A stretch of DNA of 64,000 nt. Origin: JBGSOV01 sp041738935 (GTDB lineage: Bacteria; Patescibacteriota; Gracilibacteria; CAIRYL01; GCA-016699755). Position 1 is the stretch's first letter. Every line of letters starts with the position of its first letter. Shown piece by piece: positions 52,641 through 60,279 of the stretch. The position numbers were made by a program, and so were the translations under genes. The stretch is from assembly GCA_041738935.1 (NCBI GenBank), contig JBGSOV010000015.1:1-64000 (forward strand), written 5' to 3'. Under the pieces are notes generated by a model, which saw only the letters and a program-made list of their open reading frames with translations, ran no database searches and was not told the DNA's origin.

Positions 52641-55142
52641 ATGACAATCTCTCTCATTATCGGTTTTCTCTTTATCTGCGTTACCTTCTGGGGCATCCGT
52701 GTGAGCGGAAACCACTATTGGGAAAAACAATCCAAAGATATTCGTTGGACAGTATTTCGTATTAGACCGAATTTTTTGAGCGAAAGAAACCCCGCCGTAG
52801 CCGAACATATGTTCTCAGCTCTCCATGGAATTTTTCAAAAACATAGTTTTTTGGAAAAGTTAACCGGAAAACCTCAAACCTCATTTTCATTCGAAGTAAC
52901 GACAGTCGAAGGAAGGATTAGCTTTTTTGCACGCATCCCCGAGCGTTATGCAAAACTTTTAGAGGCGCAAATCTATGCCAATTATCCCGATACAGAAATT
53001 AGTATCGTGTCCGATTACTTTTCACATGAAAATCAAAAAACCGTCGCATGGGCTGATCTCCATTTGATCAATTCGGACTTGTGGCCAATCAAGCGGTATT
53101 CTCAATTTGAAGATAATATCTCGCGTATGCTCCACGATCCTATGGCTGGTCTTACGCTGCCAATTTCGCAAATCCCCCATGGAGCAATGGCAGGAATCCA
53201 GATTGCCTGTCGTCCCAATGATTCGGCAAGTTTTCGCCATCGCGCTATCAAGCTTCTTAAAATCATTGAAAACCGGAGTTTTCGTTCACCTGCTGCCCAG
53301 GGGCGTTATGAAAAACGTTTCCTCAAAAAGGGTATTCTTTCGTCTCTACTTATATTAAAACACCGTCTCTTTCGCAGATTTGCGACAGGTATCGGTCAAA
53401 ACAGCAGCACATACACAGAGGATGATCGCGAAATCGAAATGAGTCGTCGCCACGAGCGTGAAAACGAATTTACCGCAGCTGGCGACAAAGTCAGTCGTCT
53501 TGCATTTGAAACGGCGATCCGCATTTTTTATATGTCACCTGAAGTCGACGAGCAAAAAGCGGAAGATAAGATTCGCGAAATAGCAGGTGCATTTCAGCAA
53601 TTCCATATTCCGCAACTCAATGGTTTTCAGCTGAGCACACTCAAAAAGAATGGTCTGCTCCTCAAAAAACGCATCCAAAATGTTCGTATTTTGAAGCAGA
53701 TGATTTTGAATACCGAAGAACTCGCGACGGTTTTTCATCTACCAAACAAAACAGTCTCGACTCCGCGTATTGATTGGGTTACCTATCGCAAGCTCGAACC
53801 ACCATACAATCTTCCGATGGATCCAGAAAAAGACCTGACTCTGTTGGGCATATCCAATTTTCGTGGTGGAGTTGGCAATTTTGGCATTCGTCCCGATGAT
53901 CGGCGGCGACATGTGTATGTCGTCGGAAAAACCGGCATGGGAAAATCGACGCTGCTAGAAAATATGATCGCCTCGGATTTTGCCGCAGACAAAGGCATTG
54001 CCGTCATCGATCCACATGGCGACTTGGTCGAAGCCGTGCTCAAATTTGTTCCCAAAAGCCGCACCAACGATGTGATTTTGTTTGATCCGGCGGATCGCGA
54101 ATATCCAGTCTCGTTTAATGTGCTCGAGTGTCCCAATCCCGAATATCGGCATTTGGTCGCTTCGGGCGTGATCAGTGTGTTCAAAAAAATCTTTGCCGAA
54201 AGTTGGGGTCCGCGTCTCGAACATATTTTACGGAATACGATTTTGGCGCTCATCGAAGCCGGTGGCAATACGCTGCTTGGTGTTATGCGCATTTTGGCAG
54301 ATAATGAGTTCCGAGAAGAAACGCTGAAGAATGTCCATGATCCGCTTGTCTTGAGTTTTTGGCGAGACGAATTTGGCAAGTGGTCACCCAAGCAAGTCGC
54401 AGAAGCGATTTCACCGATTCAGAATAAAGTCGGGCAGTTTTTGTCGTCTTCAATCGTGCGTAATATCCTCGGACAACCAAAAAGTACGCTTGATCTGCGC
54501 TTTTCGATGGACAAGGGGAAGATTATTTTGGTCAATCTTTCGAAGGGAAAAATCGGCGAAGATACTTCGGCGCTCCTTGGCGCATTTTTGATTACCAAGT
54601 TTCAGCTGGATGTCATGAGTCGCGCGGATATTCCCGAAGCCGAGCGACGGGATTTTTATTTGTATGTCGACGAGTTTCAAAATTTTGCCACGGATTCGTT
54701 CGCGACGATCCTTTCTGAAGCGCGCAAATATCGCCTAAGTCTGACGGTCGCCAATCAATATTTGTCGCAGATGCAAGAAGAAGTCTGTGATGCTATTTTT
54801 GGGAATGTAGGGACGATGATCACGTTTCAAGTGGGTTTTGAGGATGCCAAGATGTTTTCGGATCAGTTTGGCGGGGAAGAAAAAATCATGCCGGCGGATA
54901 TCGCCGCATTGCCAAAATATCAAGCGTATATCCGCTTGATGATCGATGGGCTGGTGAGTCCGGTCTTTTCGGCAGCGACCTTGCCTCCGCCAGCATACGA
55001 AGTCGACGAAGAACGCGTCAAAGTCATCCGCAATGTCTCGCGCGAGCGCTATGGCAAGGCGCGCAGCGTGGTAGAAGCAAAAATCAGTAAATGGGCATGG
55101 AATCCGCCCAAAAGCAAAAAAGTCCTCAGCAAAAAAGACTAA
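52641..55142 (+). CDS. TraD/VirD4-like DNA-pump ATPase (T4SS coupling protein type)
   Basis: An 833-residue protein. One N-terminal membrane helix (about 3-22) precedes a ~400-residue N-terminal region and then a HerA/FtsK-type ATPase. Walker A is GKTGMGKST (about 430-438) and GIAVIDPHGDLVE follows. Walker B-like DFYLYVDEFQNF is followed by the TraM-recognition-type SEARKYRLSLTVANQYLSQM. Such proteins couple DNA to type IV secretion systems, and long single-gene versions are typical of CPR genomes. No relaxase or other VirB genes are adjacent; a pilin-like gene is at 16915. Its partner machine is therefore unknown. Confidence 0.85.
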   Translation: MTISLIIGFLFICVTFWGIRVSGNHYWEKQSKDIRWTVFRIRPNFLSERNPAVAEHMFSALHGIFQKHSFLEKLTGKPQTSFSFEVTTVEGRISFFARIPERYAKLLEAQIYANYPDTEISIVSDYFSHENQKTVAWADLHLINSDLWPIKRYSQFEDNISRMLHDPMAGLTLPISQIPHGAMAGIQIACRPNDSASFRHRAIKLLKIIENRSFRSPAAQGRYEKRFLKKGILSSLLILKHRLFRRFATGIGQNSSTYTEDDREIEMSRRHERENEFTAAGDKVSRLAFETAIRIFYMSPEVDEQKAEDKIREIAGAFQQFHIPQLNGFQLSTLKKNGLLLKKRIQNVRILKQMILNTEELATVFHLPNKTVSTPRIDWVTYRKLEPPYNLPMDPEKDLTLLGISNFRGGVGNFGIRPDDRRRHVYVVGKTGMGKSTLLENMIASDFAADKGIAVIDPHGDLVEAVLKFVPKSRTNDVILFDPADREYPVSFNVLECPNPEYRHLVASGVISVFKKIFAESWGPRLEHILRNTILALIEAGGNTLLGVMRILADNEFREETLKNVHDPLVLSFWRDEFGKWSPKQVAEAISPIQNKVGQFLSSSIVRNILGQPKSTLDLRFSMDKGKIILVNLSKGKIGEDTSALLGAFLITKFQLDVMSRADIPEAERRDFYLYVDEFQNFATDSFATILSEARKYRLSLTVANQYLSQMQEEVCDAIFGNVGTMITFQVGFEDAKMFSDQFGGEEKIMPADIAALPKYQAYIRLMIDGLVSPVFSAATLPPPAYEVDEERVKVIRNVSRERYGKARSVVEAKISKWAWNPPKSKKVLSKKD

Positions 55143-55460
55143 CAAGTACTGTGGCAATCCATATTTTTGGTGTTACTCCTGAGGGGCGGAATTTGTTGAA
55201 TAATTTTTTTATTCAATAAAGCAAACATTTTCCTTATTCCTCGGACATTTCGCTATTTTTTAATTTATTCATTGGCTTGACTTTTTTACACGATTTGCCA
55301 GAATACATCTCCTCCAAATTCTCTTGTTGTCTGCGGACTTGTCCGCCGGGCACAAGGTAGGAGGACATTTGCTTCTTCGTCTGATCCCGAGACTTCGGGA
55401 TGCAGTACAAGAGCAACCAGATCTTTGACAATTCGGACAAAAGAAAATAGAAAGCCAATT

Positions 55461-55544
55461 GGCGGGTACAAAAGAGTGGTCGACGTGTCGACTACTGCTT
55501 CGTGCCCGTCAAAAACCATAGGGCATAAACCGCCCCGTGGGGGC
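55461..55544 (+). promoter_or_regulatory. Structured 5' leader of the permease gene
   Basis: Three nested or adjacent stems can be read. GGCGGGTAC (55461-55469) pairs with GTGCCCGTC (55502-55510) over 9 positions including two G-U pairs. Inside it GTGGTCGAC (55476-55484) pairs with GTCGACTAC. GCCCC-GTG-GGGGC (55532-55544) follows, just before the SD AAGGAG (55551-55556). This looks like a riboswitch-type or attenuator leader. The 55143-55460 interval also includes a possible TTGACT box at 55277 and a CGGACTTGTCCG hairpin. Confidence 0.6.
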
Positions 55545-55562
55545 AAATGAAAGGAGAAAATG

Positions 55563-56921
55563 ATGCTGCACGATCTATGGATTCTGTTAGCGGAGCCAAG
55601 AATTATTACATTCTTGGTCATGCTTGGAATGCTCACGACATTCCATCATCATAAGCTGTTAGTGGTGGGAGGTGCATTGCCCGTAATGGCAATATTATTT
55701 GTCATCGGACATGAATGGAATGTATGGGCGCTTGCCCATCATTTCAGCGAAAAGGAGGAGTACCACCTCCTCTACAACCTGGCGATTTTGTTGCCAGGAT
55801 TCTCGATCATCGCCTATTACTTCGAGCACTCGGGCTTCGATGCCCGAATCTCGAAGTACATCGATAGCGACGGGAAGTTGCTCTGGACGGTTTTCGTCCT
55901 CAGCATCGGTCTCGACAACATTGCTGCTGCCATGATCGGCGGCGTGCTTGTTCGAGCGCGGTACGGACAGAGCAACGCACCGTTCGTGCTTCTGGTCGGG
56001 GTTGTGTGCGCTGCCAATTTAGGCGGCGCTGGTAGTTTCATAGGAGACACTACGACGGTGATGCTGTACATCACCGGAGTCTCCATTCTTGTGCTGGCGA
56101 AAGCATTCGTCGCCACCATCCCTGCGCAATTTACGCTGGGATTATTAAAGCACAAGCTGCTTCCGTTGCCGACAAAAAAAGGCAGACCAACCCCCGTCAA
56201 GTGGAAGTATTTTGCGCCCCTATTGGGGATCCCAGGACTCGTCTTGGGAAACATCCTCTTCGACGAGCCCGGATTTGGGCTCTGGGCAGGTCTTGCATTA
56301 GGCTGCCTGTTGGGACGAGTCCCATTTAGGTGGTTGGAGATCGTGCCGAATTCAACCGCCATGAAGGCAACATATTTTCTAGTCGGGTTGGTCGCGGCGG
56401 CCAGTCTGATTCCCACGGAGGCATTTCGGCCTCTGCTGGCCGACTTGAGCACCACTCAAGTAAGTTACTCGCTCGGGGTGTTATCGGCATTCTTCGACAA
56501 CATCCCATTGACCAAACTGGGGATAAATCTTGGCGGCTTTGATTGGGGCGAACTCGCCTATGCCGTCGGATTTGGTGGAAGTTCTCTCTGGTTTGGCTCA
56601 AGCGCAGGAGTTGCGCTTGGGTCGAAGTTCCCAGAGCTCTACGACACCAAGAAATGGCTGAAAGGGCCTTTCTGGATCGTCCAGGGCATTTACGCCCTGG
56701 GATTCGCAGCCTACGTCGGCTTCTGGGGATACATTCATCCTGCAGCAAACGATCTGCTGCAGCCGATTGTGAGCCAGATCGGCATCATCGCGGTCGGCAT
56801 CCTAATCGTGCTCCTTGCAATGGGGGTCCACTGGGCCATCGCGAAGACGGGGATTATATGGTTTCCGTCAAGCACATGGTTCAAGAAAATGATGAAGGAG
56901 GTGCGGGAAGAATGGTATTAA
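55563..56921 (+). CDS. ArsB/NhaD-superfamily ion transporter (CitMHS-like)
   Basis: A 452-residue protein with about 11-12 membrane helices. The first half has FVLSIGLDNIAAAMIGGVLV and the Gly-rich AANLGGAGSFIGDTTTVML; the second half repeats the logic with GVLSAFFDNIPLTKLGINLG. This internal repeat with DN and GG-S/T hairpins matches the ArsB/NhaD/citrate-transporter superfamily, probably a Na+/H+ or anion antiporter. The ion cannot be fixed. Codons are much more GC-rich than around it. ATG at 55563 is 6 nt from AAGGAG; ATG at 55560 is also in frame. Confidence 0.83.
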   Translation: MLHDLWILLAEPRIITFLVMLGMLTTFHHHKLLVVGGALPVMAILFVIGHEWNVWALAHHFSEKEEYHLLYNLAILLPGFSIIAYYFEHSGFDARISKYIDSDGKLLWTVFVLSIGLDNIAAAMIGGVLVRARYGQSNAPFVLLVGVVCAANLGGAGSFIGDTTTVMLYITGVSILVLAKAFVATIPAQFTLGLLKHKLLPLPTKKGRPTPVKWKYFAPLLGIPGLVLGNILFDEPGFGLWAGLALGCLLGRVPFRWLEIVPNSTAMKATYFLVGLVAAASLIPTEAFRPLLADLSTTQVSYSLGVLSAFFDNIPLTKLGINLGGFDWGELAYAVGFGGSSLWFGSSAGVALGSKFPELYDTKKWLKGPFWIVQGIYALGFAAYVGFWGYIHPAANDLLQPIVSQIGIIAVGILIVLLAMGVHWAIAKTGIIWFPSSTWFKKMMKEVREEWY

Positions 56922-56956
56922 ACTAACTTCCTAACCTCTTCTCCCCCACAAAACTC

Positions 56957-56996
56957 GGAAGGCCGGTAAGTCCCGGTCTTCCACCCTCTTTTTTTG
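56957..56996 (+). terminator. Intrinsic terminator of the permease gene
   Basis: GGAAGGCCGG-TAAGT-CCCGGTCTTCC forms a stem with one G-T pair, followed by a CTCTTTTTTT run. Confidence 0.88.
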
Positions 56997-57132
56997 TTGC
57001 TCCTGTCGATTCTCAAACGAGTGGTCACAGGGTACAAAAAAAATGAGAAAATAATACTTTTGTCCGAATTGTCTCACCTTTTTTGGCGTATAAAACCATT
57101 ATAGACAGCTGCACAAAAGCCCTGTATAAAAT

Positions 57133-57161
57133 TTGACAAATATATTTTTTTATTTAATAAT
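57133..57161 (+). promoter_or_regulatory. Promoter of the small membrane-protein cassette
   Basis: TTGACA (57133-57138) is 17 bp from AATAAT (57156-57161), with a TATAAT 5 bp further on. Transcription near 57168 would give a leader of about 205 nt before the ATG at 57373. Confidence 0.6.
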
Positions 57162-57211
57162 ATAATCCTTTGCAAAAAGGGGCATGCTCTTTGACAACTT
57201 CGGCAACCCGT

Positions 57212-57318
57212 GTAGCAGGTATTTTTCTGGAAGTGAAGGGTACTTTTCCGATTTTTGTTGGTCAATCGAAAGATTGTGCCAACAGCGCGGAACGCCACTT
57301 CGATTCCAGATGTCCTGC
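57212..57318 (+). promoter_or_regulatory. Structured 5' leader of the small membrane protein
   Basis: A long-range stem TAGCAGG (near 57212) with CCTGCTA (near 57312) could enclose the domain. Inside it lies a strong hairpin with a GNRA tetraloop: GTTGG-CAATC-GAAA-GATTG-CCAAC (57257-57283, with small bulges). The SD GGAGG follows at 57361. A reading frame runs through the leader, but its sequence is not protein-like. Confidence 0.5.
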
Positions 57319-57372
57319 CTGCTATTCGCTTTCAACAACCGCCCAACTTTGAGCAAAAATGGAGGAAAGGCT

Positions 57373-57768
57373 ATGCTACTGTTAATCTTCGTTCTTGCGG
57401 AATTGGAAGCCTTAATGGGTTTCCAACTCACCCCTATGATGGGTGCCGTCGGAATCCTCCCGCTCATGGCGGGAATGGCCGTTCTGGCAGCCACCGAAGC
57501 GGAAGGAAAAAAAACACCATGGTTGAATGCCATGGTGCTCTTCCAATGCGGAGGAGGTCTGATTCTTATCATGTCGTCGGAGATGTATATTCCAAAGGAA
57601 TATATTGCAATATACTTGCCGGCGGCGACGGGCGAGTTAATCGCCTGGATTGGTTGGCGGCGGTCGAAAGACCCCGTCAACCCAGTCCCCGAAGTATTCC
57701 GGGACAACATCGACCATACCAAGGAAGTGCTCGCAAGAGCACTCCAAGAAAGTCAGAAAAACGACTAA
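57373..57768 (+). CDS. Small membrane protein, GC-rich cassette gene
   Basis: A 131-residue protein with three to four hydrophobic helices (about 1-20, 25-41, 52-68, 75-92) and a hydrophilic C-terminal tail (EVFRDNIDHTKEVLARALQE). I do not recognise the family. It starts 7 nt after a GGAGG, and it shares GC-rich codon use, a strong SD, a structured leader and its own terminators with the preceding permease gene. The two may have arrived together, but each has its own promoter region. Confidence 0.7.
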   Translation: MLLLIFVLAELEALMGFQLTPMMGAVGILPLMAGMAVLAATEAEGKKTPWLNAMVLFQCGGGLILIMSSEMYIPKEYIAIYLPAATGELIAWIGWRRSKDPVNPVPEVFRDNIDHTKEVLARALQESQKND

Positions 57769-57790
57769 GCGGCAGGACAGGACAAAAAAA

Positions 57791-57846
57791 GCAGGGCGGA
57801 CTCACAAAGAGCCGCCCTGCACCAACCCTTTGTGGGTTTTTTTTGT
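57791..57846 (+). terminator. Double hairpin terminator
   Basis: GCAGGGCGG...CCGCCCTGC (57791-57820) is followed by AACCC-TTTGTG-GGTT with TTTTTT (57823-57846). Confidence 0.85.
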
Positions 57847-57927
57847 GTATTCCAAATCTGAGATTATTCGTAAAAAAGGAGGTTCGTAAGCTCTCATACA
57901 AAACGTGTCATGCTGTTTTCTGGATAA

Positions 57928-57963
57928 CAAAAACTGTGGTGCCCTCTCGAAAGAACACCACAG
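57928..57963 (-). terminator. Intrinsic terminator of the RNase J gene
   Basis: On the minus strand CTGTGGTG...CACCACAG (57934-57963) is followed by TTTTTG. It lies about 28 bp after the RNase J stop codon. Confidence 0.8.
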
Positions 57964-57990
57964 CCAAGTGCAAAAATCTATTCCGAACAA

Positions 57991-59832
57991 TCACACAAAC
58001 ACCAACATCGGAAAAATCATCGGCTCGCGTTGAATGCGCTTGTAAACAAGCGTTTGTAATCCCCTTTCGATGGCGCGTTTGATATCTTGTACACTCGCGT
58101 CGGGATGATCTTTGATAATCTGTTCGTAAGACCTTTTGGCTTGCTGTTCGCATTCTTTGAGAATTTCTTGGCTTTCGCGCATGTAGATAAATCCTTTAGA
58201 AGTCACATCAGGGTCGCAGACGAGGCGGCGGCTTTTTTCAAAGGCTTTTACAAGAACAAAGATTGCTCCGCCATTTGCCATGATTTTGCGTTCTTCCATC
58301 ACTTTGGTGCCGATGTCGCCACTGCCGAGTCCATCGATCATAATAAGTTCGGACGGAATCCGGCTTTTGCTGCGGCGCAGGCTTCCCTGCTCATATTCGA
58401 GAATACTGCCGTTTTCGAGGAGTGGAACTTGATCGGATTGATAACCGAGGTCAAAAGCGAGTTCTTTGTGTGCTTGGCGCATAAAGAGTTCGCCATGAAT
58501 CGGGACAATATTTTTGGGTCGCATCAGCGAATGCATCAATTTGATATCGCCGCTGTAGCCATGTCCAGAAACATGAATATCCATCGTGTCGTTGGTAATC
58601 ACTTTTGCTCCCAACCTGATGAGATTGTTGATCGTGCTGTAGACGCCGCGTTCGTTACCAGGAATCGGCGAGCTCGAAAAGATGACGGTGTCATTTTTGC
58701 GGATCGAAATCTGCGGATGCGTCCCGAGTCCAATTCGTGTCAGCGCGCTACGCGGCTCTCCTTGCGAACCGGTTGTCAGAATCAAAACTTGATTATCTGG
58801 CAAATCGTCAGTGTTGGGACCCAACTTGCGAATCGAACCTTTGGGAACTTTAAAGTAGCCAAGGTTGGCAGCAATTTCGAGCGTATTCATCATACTCCGT
58901 CCCGAGACAAAGACTTTGCGATTGTATTTGTGCGCAAAATGCACGACTTGTTCGATACGCGAAACAAGTGACGAAAAACTCGCGAGAATCAAGCGCCCAC
59001 TGGTATTTTCGATAACATCATGCAGATTTTGCGCGATGACTTTTTCGGAAACACAAAAGCCTGGTTTGCGCGCATTCGTACTTTCGCAAAAGAGAACGTC
59101 AACGCCCTTTTTACCAATTTCGGCAATGCGGGCGGTGTTCGCTGGTCTGCCATCGGCTGGCGTAAAGTCGAATTTAAAGTCGCCGGTATGCGCAAATGTT
59201 CCCGCGGGTGTGCTGGCGAACATTCCCATACAATCGGGAATGGAATGATTGACCGGAAAAAACTCGACCTGAAAGCAACCAAGGTTAAGTTTGTCTACTT
59301 CGGGATTGACTTCGACAATCGTGCATTGCTTATCAATGCCGTATTCTTCGATGCGTTTTTTGACGAGTCCTGCCGAAAAGCGCGTCATAATCATCGGCGG
59401 AAAGCCGATTTTTGGCAACACATGTTGTAATGCGCCAATATGGTCAAGATGCCCGTGCGTAATAATGATGCCGCGAATGCGGTGTTTGTTATTTTCGAGA
59501 AAAGTCGTATCGGGGATAACAAAGTCCACACCGAGCATTTCGTCATCTGGAAATGCCAAGCCGACATCGATGACAATAATGTCGTTGCCGCATTCGACTG
59601 CGGTGCAGTTTTTGCCGACTTCGTTGAGTCCGCCGATAATATAGAAGCGCAGTTTGCCAGTGGTTATCGGCTGATTTGTGCTAGGTGCGCTATTTTGCGC
59701 AAAAGGGGGTTTTTTTTTGCCGAAACGTCGGCGTTTGCGTTTTTGTCCGTCTTGATGTGAAGTAGCTGATCCATTGTTTTGACTAGGAGGAGTACTGTTA
59801 TTAAGAGGAGGAACGCTTGGATTGGTGTCCAT
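57991..59832 (-). CDS. rnj: Ribonuclease J
   Basis: A 613-residue metallo-beta-lactamase/beta-CASP RNase. The metal-binding motif HGHLDHIG is at about residue 126, with NHSIPDCMG, HTGDFKFD and the beta-CASP motifs behind it. A C-terminal domain (about 500-610) is present. RNase J is a 5'-3' exo- and endoribonuclease for mRNA decay and rRNA maturation. The first ~55 residues are a Pro/Ser/Asn-rich then strongly basic extension (QKRKRRRFGKKKPPF) absent from most family members. ATG at 59832 (MDTNPSV) is chosen. Confidence 0.93.
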   Translation of the reverse strand: MDTNPSVPPLNNSTPPSQNNGSATSHQDGQKRKRRRFGKKKPPFAQNSAPSTNQPITTGKLRFYIIGGLNEVGKNCTAVECGNDIIVIDVGLAFPDDEMLGVDFVIPDTTFLENNKHRIRGIIITHGHLDHIGALQHVLPKIGFPPMIMTRFSAGLVKKRIEEYGIDKQCTIVEVNPEVDKLNLGCFQVEFFPVNHSIPDCMGMFASTPAGTFAHTGDFKFDFTPADGRPANTARIAEIGKKGVDVLFCESTNARKPGFCVSEKVIAQNLHDVIENTSGRLILASFSSLVSRIEQVVHFAHKYNRKVFVSGRSMMNTLEIAANLGYFKVPKGSIRKLGPNTDDLPDNQVLILTTGSQGEPRSALTRIGLGTHPQISIRKNDTVIFSSSPIPGNERGVYSTINNLIRLGAKVITNDTMDIHVSGHGYSGDIKLMHSLMRPKNIVPIHGELFMRQAHKELAFDLGYQSDQVPLLENGSILEYEQGSLRRSKSRIPSELIMIDGLGSGDIGTKVMEERKIMANGGAIFVLVKAFEKSRRLVCDPDVTSKGFIYMRESQEILKECEQQAKRSYEQIIKDHPDASVQDIKRAIERGLQTLVYKRIQREPMIFPMLVFV

Positions 59833-60279
59833 AACAATTAAATAAAAAAATTTGTTCACTTCTATCATACTCTTTCTTAAAAGATACTTGCAAGCATTTT
59901 GAGTAGTGAGTCCTATTATACCGCTTTGTAAAAACAAATTATTGTTTTGATGTTAGGAAATCAACCGCTTTTTGATCGTTTTTAGTCGTATATCTGCTTC
60001 GTGATTTGTGCTCACTCATTTTTGATATTTATTTCTAGATTGCCACGCTCTCCCAAATTTTCGGAATCGCTCGCAAAGACAAACCCTTGTCATTCCGATC
60101 CCCGAGTCCTCGGGAGAGAAGCAGCGTCATTGCGATCCCGCCGTGGCGGGAGAAGCAATCCATGTGCTTACATTCCTACATCCTAAATCTTAAATCCTGA
60201 TTTTTGTTATCTGCTCCCTGATATTTGTTTCCTGCTATCTGTTTCTTGATTTGGAAGAAACTGGCATAATAGAAACATC
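59833..60279. other. Intergenic region with dispersed repeats
   Basis: Contains a CCCGAGTCCTCGGG palindrome (about 60100), a CATTGCGATCCCGCC-GTGG-CGGG...GCAATCC element (about 60128-60163) and the heptad array at 60169. The part near 59850-59990 is AT-rich and probably carries the RNase J promoter. No gene found. Confidence 0.55.
60169..60253 (+). repeat. Heptad repeat array (about 12 units)
   Basis: Units run in 7-bp phase from TACATTC, TACATCC, TAAATCT, TAAATCC into TGATTTT, TGTTATC, TGCTCCC, TGATATT, TGTTTCC, TGCTATC, TGTTTCT, TGATTTG, with one extra base near 60176. It directly follows a CAATCCATGTG sequence, as does the array at 45799-46014. Confidence 0.65.

Noticed and set aside
55286..55636. 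A 116-codon minus-strand frame over the permease leader
   Set aside because: It lies over the structured leader and the start of the transporter, has no motif, and would be antisense to a clear gene.
58087..58971. A 294-codon open frame on the plus strand
   Set aside because: Antisense to RNase J; no protein-like features.
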